Assembly (NCBI RefSeq): GCF_042433085.1
Contig: NZ_JBHLWA010000041.1
Span: 1 to 18,131 of the forward strand
Source: Gallibacterium melopsittaci
GTDB lineage: Bacteria > Pseudomonadota > Gammaproteobacteria > Enterobacterales > Pasteurellaceae
Direction of reading: 5' to 3'
DNA length: 18,131 bases
The translations under genes were made by a program, and so were the position numbers. Under the pieces are notes generated by a model. That model was not told the DNA's origin. It did no database searches and saw nothing but the letters and a program-made list of their open reading frames with translations. Every line of letters begins with the position of its first letter. Position 1 is the first letter of the stretch. Shown here in pieces: positions 7,620-13,840 of this stretch.

Positions 7620-7890
7620 CTATTCTTTACCCCTTAAAATCACACTCAGCTGTAAAAAATTACTGTAGTTATTCTCTTAATTCAAAAGATCACAAATTAA
7701 TCACGACATCTTGTAATTCATCAATAAAAATTTTCACTTTTTTAACGCTAACCGCTTGTTTTTTTTTAAACTAAGGAAGTTTTTAATTAGCAAAACACTT
7801 TGTTAATAAAAACATTCTCTTTATTACGTTTTTTCATTGCAAAACTACCTATTTTGCTCAATTTAATCACAATTTTTATGGGGATCTATT
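7620..7890. other. Intergenic region upstream of the surface-lipoprotein gene
   Basis: About 270 AT-rich bases between the grcA terminator and the lipoprotein start. It holds an uptake-signal core (7751-7759) abutting a run of nine T (7759-7767). A weak promoter candidate is TTGTTA (7800-7805), 16 bases, TATTAC (7822-7827). A strong ribosome-binding site GGGGA (7880-7884) sits six bases before the ATG. On the minus strand a 24-codon stop-free stretch ending at 7690 looks faintly coding (see findings). No convincing gene was seen. Confidence 0.6.
7751..7759 (-). other. DNA uptake signal core, Apl type
   Basis: An exact ACAAGCGGT on the minus strand (ACCGCTTGT on plus), the 9-bp core repeated in Actinobacillus pleuropneumoniae-type Pasteurellaceae genomes to mark self DNA for natural transformation. 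Chance alone predicts well under one copy in 18 kb of AT-rich sequence, and the window has two. Confidence 0.55.
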
Positions 7891-8685
7891 ATGCAAAAAT
7901 TTCCTTTTAAACCAATCACATTGGCAATCTTTATTTCATTATCTGTTGCTGCTTGTGGTAGTTCTGGTGGCGGTAATGGTGTGAAATCTACTGCTACAAC
8001 AAATAATTCTTCAACTCAGAATTCGTCAAAGAGTACTGATACAGCATTTTATGCAACCGGTGATGTTAGATTTATGAAAGATGGTGCTGGAGAACTTGTT
8101 GATGCAAGACATAAAATTGTTAAAGCAACCAAAAGTGATCAAAGCGTTTATAAAAAAGTCTATGAGGCTTTAACCAAACAAACTGGAGAGAATGCTTATC
8201 ATCAATCCTATACCGCTTATGGTTTACACAATATGGGAACAACACGTTCACCAGATTACCGTGTTGTTTTCGCTGCAAAAGATATACCTAGTACTCTACC
8301 AGATAACTTAGATGCAAGTTATAAAGGGAAAGCAATTTTCACTGCCCCAGAACAAACAAATAAATTCTTAAATGGTACGATGAATATGACTATTAAGAAT
8401 AAACAAATTACTGGAGCATTTGATTTTGCTCAAAATGGAAAGATTACTATTAATAAAGCAGAAATTGAAACATCTGATATCACCAAAATGTCATCTGGTA
8501 GCAATTTTAATATTTTCGGTCATGTAGCCGGTAACCTTAAAGGCTATGCCCTATCATATGGTAGTTTTTATGGTTTTGTTGCAGGAAAACAACATGAAGA
8601 AGTTGTTGGTGCTATCGTCGGTGATTTAGAAAAAGGTTCAAAAATTATTGAAGCACAAGGTGTATTCGCTGGTAGCAAACAATAA
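7891..8685 (+). CDS. Slam-dependent surface lipoprotein (TbpB/fHbp-like barrel)
   Basis: A 264-residue predicted surface lipoprotein. Signal peptide with lipobox VAAC gives lipidated Cys22, followed by the glycine-rich anchor CGSSGGGNG and a Ser/Thr/Asn-rich flexible linker to about residue 50. That arrangement resembles neisserial and Pasteurellaceae surface lipoproteins (TbpB, fHbp). The C-terminal half is beta-rich with alternating residues. It contains GSFYGFVAGKQHEEVVGAI near 229-247 and ends VFAGSKQ, resembling the closing strands of the TbpB-type 8-stranded barrel (FYG..A.E.GG.. and a C-terminal VFG.K). Such barrels carry the recognition signal for Slam translocons, and the next gene encodes one. 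The host ligand is unknown. No TonB-dependent receptor is adjacent, so a nutrient-piracy role has no local support. It has a strong GGGGA ribosome-binding site. Confidence 0.82.
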   Translation: MQKFPFKPITLAIFISLSVAACGSSGGGNGVKSTATTNNSSTQNSSKSTDTAFYATGDVRFMKDGAGELVDARHKIVKATKSDQSVYKKVYEALTKQTGENAYHQSYTAYGLHNMGTTRSPDYRVVFAAKDIPSTLPDNLDASYKGKAIFTAPEQTNKFLNGTMNMTIKNKQITGAFDFAQNGKITINKAEIETSDITKMSSGSNFNIFGHVAGNLKGYALSYGSFYGFVAGKQHEEVVGAIVGDLEKGSKIIEAQGVFAGSKQ

Positions 8686-8694
8686 TATCGTCAA

Positions 8695-8730
8695 TCAATA
8701 CACTTCATCTAGAAGTGTATTGATTATTTT
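8695..8730 (+). terminator. Intercistronic hairpin, likely partial terminator
   Basis: TCAATACACTT (8695-8705) pairs perfectly with AAGTGTATTGA (8713-8723). A further C-G pair (8706/8712) makes a 12-bp stem with a 5-base loop, followed by TTATTTT. It starts ten bases after the lipoprotein stop and ends about 30 before the translocon start. Partial termination here would give more lipoprotein than translocon mRNA. Confidence 0.75.
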
Positions 8731-8755
8731 GTAACTTTAACTCTTTATCATCATA

Positions 8756-10123
8756 ATGAAAAATAGATTTATTTTTTCTCTAACTGCTCTTTTATCAATA
8801 TCTGTACAAACAAATTCTTTTGCATCAACAGAAAAGATACAAAATACCAACACTGATTTTTGGTTCAATCAGTTTAAAAATAATAAAATACTCACTGAAA
8901 AGGGGTTAAACCTTGCTGTTCAAGAAAGAAATTCTGATCTAATTAATAAATTTTTACCCTTATATCTTATTTTTCCTGAAACGGATAAATCCTTAATATT
9001 ATTTGCTGAGAGTATTTTAGCTCAGAATAATCTAGACTATAATAGGGCAATCAATCTCCTACGCCAAATTCTAGCTATCAATCCAAAATTAAATCCTGTG
9101 CGGATTGAATTAGCGAAAGTTCTCTTTTTAAATCAACAAAATAACGAGGCGCAAGCACAATTTGAGCTTGTTAAATCAGATAATTTACCACCCGCTATTG
9201 AACAGCTCATCGATCTCTATCTTGAAGCGATTCAACAACGGAATCGTTGGTATAGCCGCTTTAATGCCTATTACACTCAAACCAATAACATCAATAATGT
9301 TTCTTCTGATATGAATATTGAAGATACGGGGTTTCAGAAAAATTCAAGTATGTTGCCACAATCAGCACATGGTCTTGCGTTTAGTGGTAGCGTTGGCAAA
9401 GATTTTAACTTAATACAAGCTCACTACCTTGCCTTAGAAAACAGCCTTAATGGTAAATATTATTGGGATCAACACGATTATACCGATATTCAAAACCGCC
9501 TAAGTCTGGGTTATAAACATAAGAATGCGATTCAGCAATTCTCTGTACTGCCTTTTTACCAATGGCGTTGGGTAGGAAATCATCGCTATCAACAAAGTAA
9601 TGGATTAACATTGGAATGGTCTCGTTGGTTAAGTAATCATTTTCAACTTTCCAATACCTTTGAATATGCAAAAAATTATTATCTACAAAATAGAGATTTA
9701 GATGGTCATAGCCAATTATTTTCTACCACTTTATTATGGTTACCTAAAAGTACCCAATTTTTCTATATCGGTATTGACGCTTTACGTGAAAATACTCAAG
9801 TGAAGCAATATTCCTATCATACTCAAAGTTTGCGTCTTGGCTGGAAACAAGAATGGAGTTTTGGCATTTCTAGCCAGATAAATTTTTCTATTGCAAAACG
9901 TAAATATCAAGATCAAGCCATTTTAGGTGGAATTTTACCTCTTAATAAAATTAGGCAAGACAACATCTACCAAAGCAGTTTAACCCTATGGAAACGCGAT
10001 TGGCAGTGGTGGAATATTACTCCGAAACTACAGTTTAATTGGAAACAACAAATGAGTAACCTTCCTTCGCTCTATTCTTATACTGATAAAAATATCAATT
10101 TATTGCTTGAAAAATCGTTTTAA
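8756..10123 (+). CDS. Slam-family outer-membrane surface lipoprotein translocon (DUF560)
   Basis: A 455-residue outer-membrane protein of the surface lipoprotein assembly modulator type. An N-terminal signal peptide probably ends after Ala23 (NSFA). Residues 30-160 form a helical, TPR-like periplasmic domain (SILAQNNLDYNRAINLLRQ near 86-104, then the spaced repeat LNPVRIELAKVLFLNQ near 112-127). From about residue 164 (NRWYSRFNAYYTQTNNIN) to the end, alternating aromatic and polar strands fit the approximately 14-stranded Slam barrel, with the terminal phenylalanine typical of BAM-inserted proteins. Slams move specific lipoproteins to the outer leaflet, and the upstream gene is the obvious substrate. 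There is no GA-rich ribosome-binding site before the ATG, and a terminator-like hairpin precedes it, both suggesting low expression. Convergent with the MerP-like gene. Confidence 0.88.
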   Translation: MKNRFIFSLTALLSISVQTNSFASTEKIQNTNTDFWFNQFKNNKILTEKGLNLAVQERNSDLINKFLPLYLIFPETDKSLILFAESILAQNNLDYNRAINLLRQILAINPKLNPVRIELAKVLFLNQQNNEAQAQFELVKSDNLPPAIEQLIDLYLEAIQQRNRWYSRFNAYYTQTNNINNVSSDMNIEDTGFQKNSSMLPQSAHGLAFSGSVGKDFNLIQAHYLALENSLNGKYYWDQHDYTDIQNRLSLGYKHKNAIQQFSVLPFYQWRWVGNHRYQQSNGLTLEWSRWLSNHFQLSNTFEYAKNYYLQNRDLDGHSQLFSTTLLWLPKSTQFFYIGIDALRENTQVKQYSYHTQSLRLGWKQEWSFGISSQINFSIAKRKYQDQAILGGILPLNKIRQDNIYQSSLTLWKRDWQWWNITPKLQFNWKQQMSNLPSLYSYTDKNINLLLEKSF

Positions 10124-10128
10124 TTTAT

Positions 10129-10154
10129 CCCCTCTTCAAAAAAATGAAGAGGGA
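10129..10154. terminator. Hairpin between convergent slam and merP-like genes
   Basis: CCCTCTTCA (10130-10138) and TGAAGAGGG (10145-10153) form a perfect 9-bp stem with a six-A loop, in the 58-base gap between convergent genes. There is no long T-run after it on either strand, so termination is probable but not textbook. Confidence 0.6.
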
Positions 10155-10181
10155 GAGGAATATTAAAATTATATCAATAAG

Positions 10182-10496
10182 TTACCCAATCACCTTAGCA
10201 GTATAATGTAACTTTTCAATCGCTTGGATCATTTGTTGATCTGTTACATTAGAGTTGGCAATCACTTTCACAGTATGTTCATTCATATTTGCCTTGGTTT
10301 TAATCACACCATCCAACGCTCGCAACTCTTTATTGACTAAATACACACATAATTGACAGGTCATCTCTTTGATATAAAAAGAAACTTCACGTTGTTCAGC
10401 TTGCTTATTTACTGTTTGTATCTGTGCTTCTGTGGCAGAAACACTTTGAACCGTAAACAATGCAAACAAGGTCGCAAGAATAATTTTCTTTAACAT
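10182..10496 (-). CDS. MerP-like periplasmic heavy-metal-associated (HMA) protein
   Basis: A 104-residue secreted protein. The signal peptide of about 21 residues ends ...SVSA. A 30-residue linker leads to an HMA domain (about residues 37-104) with metal-binding motif EMTCQLC, Cys47 and Cys50, corresponding to GMTCAAC of MerP. The fold's later landmarks, ALDGVIKTKANM and a terminal TAKVIG strand, are present. I start it at 10496 because AAGAGGTG precedes that ATG by five bases and the protein then begins with a clean signal sequence; a longer frame would overlap the upstream gene and add an implausible N-terminus. It follows the MerT-like gene by 11 bases. MerP hands Hg2+ to MerT, but with no MerA nearby the metal could be another soft metal such as copper. 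Confidence 0.85.
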   Translation of the reverse strand: MLKKIILATLFALFTVQSVSATEAQIQTVNKQAEQREVSFYIKEMTCQLCVYLVNKELRALDGVIKTKANMNEHTVKVIANSNVTDQQMIQAIEKLHYTAKVIG

Positions 10497-10507
10497 ATCA
10501 ACACCTC

Positions 10508-10861
10508 TTATTCTAAAATCCAAGGTAATACAGTGGGATAAGTGAGAAAAAATAAAATCACGATAAATACTAACCAATACAAAGCGATCAGCCATTTTCG
10601 TGATAAATATTTGGTACAGATAATTTTTTTAGAAAAGATGAGTAGCCAAAACCCATATGCAAATGCCCCTAATGAAATTAGTAACATTGGAATCCGCAAA
10701 TAATCAAAGCGATTAAGTTCAATTAACCAAGTCGAAGAGATACCAAAAACTAAATAGATTAATGGTGCAATGCAGCATAATGTTGAGGTTACTGCAGCCA
10801 CCACTGCAGTAACACAACTCACTATAAATTGATTATTTGATTTCTTTAGAAATGAACTCAT
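10508..10861 (-). CDS. MerT-like inner-membrane metal transport protein
   Basis: A 117-residue protein with three hydrophobic segments (about 11-43, 57-78 and 88-112). The first carries the MerT-type vicinal pair Cys29-Cys30 in STLCCIAPL. The cytoplasmic loop after the second segment has a single cysteine (Cys82, KKIICTKY), whereas classical MerT has a second pair there. I choose the ATG at 10861; a TTG two codons upstream is possible. The gene begins inside the last 29 bases of the transglutaminase-like gene, in another frame, and is followed after 11 bases by the MerP-like gene, so the three are surely co-transcribed and translationally coupled. Known MerT imports Hg2+ for reduction. The absence of merA and merR makes mercury resistance doubtful, and the true substrate is unknown. 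Confidence 0.8.
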   Translation of the reverse strand: MSSFLKKSNNQFIVSCVTAVVAAVTSTLCCIAPLIYLVFGISSTWLIELNRFDYLRIPMLLISLGAFAYGFWLLIFSKKIICTKYLSRKWLIALYWLVFIVILFFLTYPTVLPWILE

Positions 10862-11942
10862 AACCAAATTCTTTCGGATTAAATGAATTTAATGGATCAC
10901 CACCAATTTCCGCATATGGATAACCAAAATTATTAATTGGTTTTAAGGCTGGTGCAGGGTAAAGATCGAAATCACGCGCATGATTAAAGCCCACCCAATT
11001 TGCTTCCCAGTTACCGAAAAGATATTTTGCTACCGCTTGTGTCGCAGGATCCTCAACTGATTTCTTCTCAGTTAAACGCATTTTTGCCACATCAGCAGAA
11101 TCCACTGGCACCCAACCAAAGCCAGCTAAATAAAATTCTGCTCGACAATGTTGTCCACCATCTTCGTTAGCAACACCATCTTTCGCACTACCAAAGGCTT
11201 TCTTTGAATATTTTTCCATTTTTGGTGCTGCACCTAAACGAATACCAAAAATTTCACGCGCAGGAATACCTGAAGCACGTGCCAACGCCACAAATACGGA
11301 ATTTATATCAGTACATTTTCCTTTCAATACACCTGTTGTGAGAATTTTTTCTACATCACCATCACCACAACCCAATACAGAATTATCACGTTCCATATTT
11401 TTTACAATCCATTGATGAATCAGTTCTGCTTTTTTCAATGGATCTTTTTCATTGCCTACGATTTTATCGGCATATTCTTTAACAATCCCATCAATTTTGA
11501 TATGGCTTGTCGCTTTTAAATAAGGTTGTACATCGACAGAATATTCAATTTTTTCTGGTGCTTTATAGTTTTTCAATACACCTGTTACCATTGGTTCACG
11601 ATCTTGCGTTTGAATAATCATTTTGACTTTCAAGATACGTTTATCCGCTTTTTCACCCCAATTCGCATAAAGTGTTTTTGCACCATATTGATTATTTTCA
11701 GTGATATATGCAGTACGATAATTACCTTCAAACTCAACTGATTTTAATGTTTGATAATCGCTATTAAAAGGCAATGGTACCCATAAATTAGTTTCGCCTT
11801 CTGAACCTTTTGGTACAACAAGATCATAAGAATTGGTAAATTCGTAAGTGTGAGTAGTTGTATTTGGATTAACTTGAGTAATAGGTGCGGCATAAGCCAT
11901 ACTAGAAATGAGCATTGATGATGCTAACAACAGTTTTTTCAT
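10833..11942 (-). CDS. Periplasmic transglutaminase-like cysteine enzyme
   Basis: A 369-residue secreted protein. The signal peptide ends around Ala18-Ala19 (MAYAAP). Residues 30-145 form a beta-rich domain. The transglutaminase-core domain spans about 155-290, with nucleophile Cys210 in LKGKCTDINSVFVALARASGIPAREIFG (207-234), His265 in GGQHCRAEFY (262-271) and Asp281 in WVPVDSADV (277-285), a complete Cys-His-Asp triad. A C-terminal region with HARDFDLYPAP follows (321-331). Such bacterial proteins are usually proteases, peptidases or amidases rather than true crosslinkers. I start it at 11942, where a signal peptide begins and AAGG lies upstream; a slightly longer frame adds eight residues with no support. 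It leads a cluster with overlapping MerT-like and adjacent MerP-like genes. Its link to metal handling is unexplained. Confidence 0.85.
   Translation of the reverse strand: MKKLLLASSMLISSMAYAAPITQVNPNTTTHTYEFTNSYDLVVPKGSEGETNLWVPLPFNSDYQTLKSVEFEGNYRTAYITENNQYGAKTLYANWGEKADKRILKVKMIIQTQDREPMVTGVLKNYKAPEKIEYSVDVQPYLKATSHIKIDGIVKEYADKIVGNEKDPLKKAELIHQWIVKNMERDNSVLGCGDGDVEKILTTGVLKGKCTDINSVFVALARASGIPAREIFGIRLGAAPKMEKYSKKAFGSAKDGVANEDGGQHCRAEFYLAGFGWVPVDSADVAKMRLTEKKSVEDPATQAVAKYLFGNWEANWVGFNHARDFDLYPAPALKPINNFGYPYAEIGGDPLNSFNPKEFGYEFISKEIK
11032..11040 (-). other. DNA uptake signal core, Apl type, inside the transglutaminase gene
   Basis: The second exact ACAAGCGGT in the window, minus strand, within coding sequence. 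It supports assignment to a naturally transformable Pasteurellaceae of the Apl-type uptake group, although the density (two in 18 kb) is lower than I would expect for a genome rich in this signal. Confidence 0.5.
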
Positions 11943-12059
11943 ATTGTGTAACCTTAAAATAAACATAACTTGCTATATTTTTTGTCATTCCTCAAGAAAG
12001 GAACGCAATAAGGATACTCGGATTTATAAAAAAAGAAAGTGGTATTACCTACTATTCAA

Positions 12060-12112
12060 ATAAAAAGTGCAAGGATAAAAGCTCTAAAATAAAACGTTTA
12101 TACTTGCACTTT
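12060..12112 (-). terminator. Hairpin spanning the 3' end of arfA
   Basis: On the minus strand AAAGTGCAAG (12112-12103) is perfectly complementary to CTTGCACTTT (12073-12064), and the second arm ends in a short T-run. The 29-base loop contains the arfA stop codon (12086-12084), so the first arm lies inside the coding sequence. In E. coli and other proteobacteria arfA mRNA is cut by RNase III, or terminated, at such a hairpin to make a stop-less message. This structure fits that role, with terminator activity as an alternative or addition. Confidence 0.75.
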
Positions 12113-12266
12113 GATAATCCCATTTAACATGTTTTGTTTTACGTTGATAACTGCCTTTACCTTTCCGTTTACGCTCAATGCGTTGTCGAAATAATCGATC
12201 ACTTACTAATGCTTTAATAGCACTCTCCTGAATTTCACCTCGTTGGTGTTCATAAACTTGTTTCAT
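12084..12266 (-). CDS. arfA: Alternative ribosome-rescue factor A
   Basis: A 60-residue basic protein. Residues 1-47 match ArfA: MKQVYEHQRGEIQESAIKAL, then LFRQRIERKRKGKGSYQRK near 27-45, corresponding to E. coli LFRQRVEKNKKGKGSYMRK. ArfA enters ribosomes stalled on stop-less mRNA and recruits RF2, backing up trans-translation. I start at 12266 because AAGGAAAAAAGT precedes the ATG and the E. coli protein begins at the equivalent place; a frame opening at 12332 would run through a terminator stem and is not real. The 3' end is folded into a hairpin whose first arm covers the Q-S-A-S codons near residue 53, so truncated protein from cleaved mRNA would keep the functional part. It lies 20 bases behind the terminator of the arsC-type gene. 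Confidence 0.9.
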   Translation of the reverse strand: MKQVYEHQRGEIQESAIKALVSDRLFRQRIERKRKGKGSYQRKTKHVKWDYQSASINVLF

Positions 12267-12285
12267 ACTTTTTTCCTTAAATAAC

Positions 12286-12310
12286 AAAAAACCGCCGATT
12301 TTTTCGGCGG
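12286..12310 (-). terminator. Intrinsic terminator between the arsC-type gene and arfA
   Basis: CCGCCGA pairs with TCGGCGG (minus strand 12310-12304 with 12298-12292) around a 5-base loop, followed on the minus strand by six T (12291-12286). It is the strongest GC stem in the area, starting 32 bases after the arsC-type stop and ending 20 bases before the arfA ATG. Confidence 0.93.
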
Positions 12311-12341
12311 CGGCTATTATGACAAATTTCAATTCATCTCG

Positions 12342-12704
12342 CTATAAAATTTCTAATACGCTTTCTGGTGGGCGACCAATTCGAGCTTGATTACCATTAA
12401 TCACAATCGGACGTTCTAATAGTGCCGAATGATCCACAATCGCTTGTAATAAAGCTTCTTTTTGTTCAGGATCTGCTGGATTTAATTGATCCAACCCTAA
12501 TAACTTATATAAGTCATCTTTGGTACGCATCATTAAACGTGGATCATCAATGCCAAGTTTTCCCATTAAAGATTTTAATTCTGGTAGCGAAAATTCACGC
12601 TGTAAATAAAGCACAACTTCTGGTTGAATATTTTGTTCTTCTAGTAGTTGTAAAGTTGCACGACTTTTAGAACAACGTGGATTATGCAAAATTTTAATTG
12701 TCAT
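12342..12704 (-). CDS. ArsC-family arsenate reductase-like protein (YfgD type)
   Basis: A 120-residue thioredoxin-fold protein of the glutaredoxin-dependent ArsC family (YfgD is about 119). The active-site loop HNPRCSKSR has catalytic Cys11. The three arginines that bind arsenate in ArsC are matched by Arg60 (LMMRTKDD), Arg98 (LLERPIV) and Arg111 (IGRPPE). Full-length and intact, so catalysis is plausible, but chromosomal YfgD-type proteins often have no proven role in arsenic resistance and there is no ars operon here. A perfect AAGGAG ribosome-binding site precedes the ATG. arfA lies downstream beyond a strong terminator; divergent from rplM. Confidence 0.9.
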   Translation of the reverse strand: MTIKILHNPRCSKSRATLQLLEEQNIQPEVVLYLQREFSLPELKSLMGKLGIDDPRLMMRTKDDLYKLLGLDQLNPADPEQKEALLQAIVDHSALLERPIVINGNQARIGRPPESVLEIL

Positions 12705-12803
12705 TTTTTTCTCCTTAATTGGTGATTAAGCGTCCTTACTCTATCACGTCAAATAAAAATACAAAAACAAATCGCAAAAAATAAAATCAGACCTAGTTTT
12801 TAC

Positions 12804-12832
12804 TTTGTTTTTAAATTTTATTTCTGTATAAT
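12804..12832 (+). promoter_or_regulatory. rplM-rpsI promoter
   Basis: A perfect TATAAT at 12827-12832. With a 17-base spacer the -35 is TTTGTT (12804-12809), weak. A T/A-rich tract lies upstream. Transcription would begin near 12839, giving a leader of about 140 bases before the rplM ATG at 12981. Confidence 0.65.
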
Positions 12833-12848
12833 CTTGCGACCCTGTTAA

Positions 12849-12947
12849 TTACATTGGTTTTTCCCACCATGTAATTTTTTTATGCTTAAAATACACTCGA
12901 AGGGGTGATTATTGCGAGCGAAAAGGTGTGTTCAAATCGTTGAACAC
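12849..12947 (+). promoter_or_regulatory. Structured rplM leader, candidate L13 autoregulatory element
   Basis: Two hairpins lie in the predicted leader. The first is TTACAT (12849-12854) with ATGTAA (12869-12874), extended by GG/CC past one bulge, followed immediately by six or more T (12875-12881), which is terminator-like. The second is a perfect 8-bp stem GTGTTCAA (12928-12935) with TTGAACAC (12940-12947) and a 4-base loop, ending 33 bases before the start codon. In E. coli L13 represses its own rplM-rpsI mRNA through the leader; whether these structures are equivalent is inference. Confidence 0.5.
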
Positions 12948-12980
12948 AGGGTGTTAAATTATTATTTTGGTAATGAATTA

Positions 12981-13409
12981 ATGAAAACTTTTGTAGCAAA
13001 ACCAGAAACAGTAAAACGCGACTGGTATGTAGTTGATGCGACTGGCAAAACTTTAGGTCGTTTAGCTGCAGAAATCGCAAGCCGCTTGCGTGGTAAACAC
13101 AAAGCTGAATATACTCCACACGTTGACACAGGTGATTACATCATCGTTATCAATGCAGATAAAGTTGCTGTAACAGGCCGTAAAAAAACTGACAAGATTT
13201 ATTACTGGCACACTGGCTACGTTGGTGGTATCAAACAAGCGACTTTTGCTGAAATGATTGCTCGCCGTCCAGAACGTGTGATTGAAATCGCAGTTAAAGG
13301 TATGTTACCTAAAGGTCCTTTAGGTCGTGAAATGTACCGTAAATTAAAAGTGTATGCAGGCAGCGAACACAACCATGCTGCACAGCAACCACAAGTTTTA
13401 GATATTTAA
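12981..13409 (+). CDS. rplM: 50S ribosomal protein L13
   Basis: A 142-residue large-subunit protein, the same length as E. coli L13. It begins MKTFVAKPETVKRDWYVVDA and contains the family signature KGMLPKGPLGREMYRKLKVYAG near 109-130. An open frame extends upstream to 12912, but the true N-terminus is set by the MKTF start conserved across gammaproteobacteria. The sequence before it (TTTGGTAATGAATTA) is a weak ribosome-binding region, which fits translational control by leader structure. It is followed after 16 bases by rpsI, the universal bacterial pairing. Confidence 0.98.
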   Translation: MKTFVAKPETVKRDWYVVDATGKTLGRLAAEIASRLRGKHKAEYTPHVDTGDYIIVINADKVAVTGRKKTDKIYYWHTGYVGGIKQATFAEMIARRPERVIEIAVKGMLPKGPLGREMYRKLKVYAGSEHNHAAQQPQVLDI

Positions 13410-13425
13410 TCACGAGGTTTAGACT

Positions 13426-13815
13426 ATGGCAGATCAAAACTACGGCACAGGCCGCCGCAAAAGCTCTTCAGCTCGTGTATTTATTAAACCGGGCACAGGT
13501 AAAATTACTATCAATCAACGTGATATTGATGTTTATTTCGGTCGTGAAACTTCACGTATGATTGTTCGTCAACCTTTAGAATTAGTTGATATGGTAGAAA
13601 AATTTGACTTATATATCACTGTTAAAGGTGGCGGTATTTCTGGTCAAGCAGGTGCAATTCGTCACGGTATCACTCGTGCGTTAATTGAGTATGATGAAAC
13701 TTTACGTCCAGTATTACGTGCAGCTGGTTTCGTTACCCGTGATGCTCGTCGTGTTGAACGTAAAAAAGTGGGTCTTCGCAAATCACGTCGTCGTCCACAA
13801 TACTCAAAACGTTAA
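13426..13815 (+). CDS. rpsI: 30S ribosomal protein S9
   Basis: A 129-residue small-subunit protein. It contains the S9 core GTGRRKSSSARV near 7-18, GGGISGQAGAIRHGITRAL near 68-86, and the basic tail ending QYSKR that reaches toward the P-site tRNA in the ribosome. GAGG lies nine bases before the ATG, in the short gap after rplM. It ends the two-gene operon and is followed by a strong terminator. Confidence 0.98.
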   Translation: MADQNYGTGRRKSSSARVFIKPGTGKITINQRDIDVYFGRETSRMIVRQPLELVDMVEKFDLYITVKGGGISGQAGAIRHGITRALIEYDETLRPVLRAAGFVTRDARRVERKKVGLRKSRRRPQYSKR

Positions 13816-13840
13816 TACGGATTTGTATACTCAATATCAA

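Noticed and set aside
10497..10595. N-terminal extension of the MerP-like protein
   Set aside because: It would overlap the MerT-like gene and place 33 residues before a clean signal peptide. AAGAGGTG marks the start at 10496.
10182..10861. A mercury resistance (mer) operon
   Set aside because: Only MerT-like and MerP-like genes are present. There is no reductase, lyase or MerR, and the MerT-like protein lacks the usual second cysteine pair.
11526..11741. Plus-strand open frame opposite the transglutaminase-like gene
   Set aside because: It is an antisense shadow rich in Phe, Ile and Cys, with no start signals. The same applies to the frames at 3461-3673, 5138-5380, 9447-9671 (minus) and 12422-12670.
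12267..12332. N-terminal extension of arfA
   Set aside because: It would translate through the terminator stem and loop of the preceding gene. The ATG at 12266 has a ribosome-binding site and matches known ArfA proteins.
12886..13119. Minus-strand open frame across the rplM start
   Set aside because: It overlaps the rplM leader and N-terminus antisense and has no independent support.
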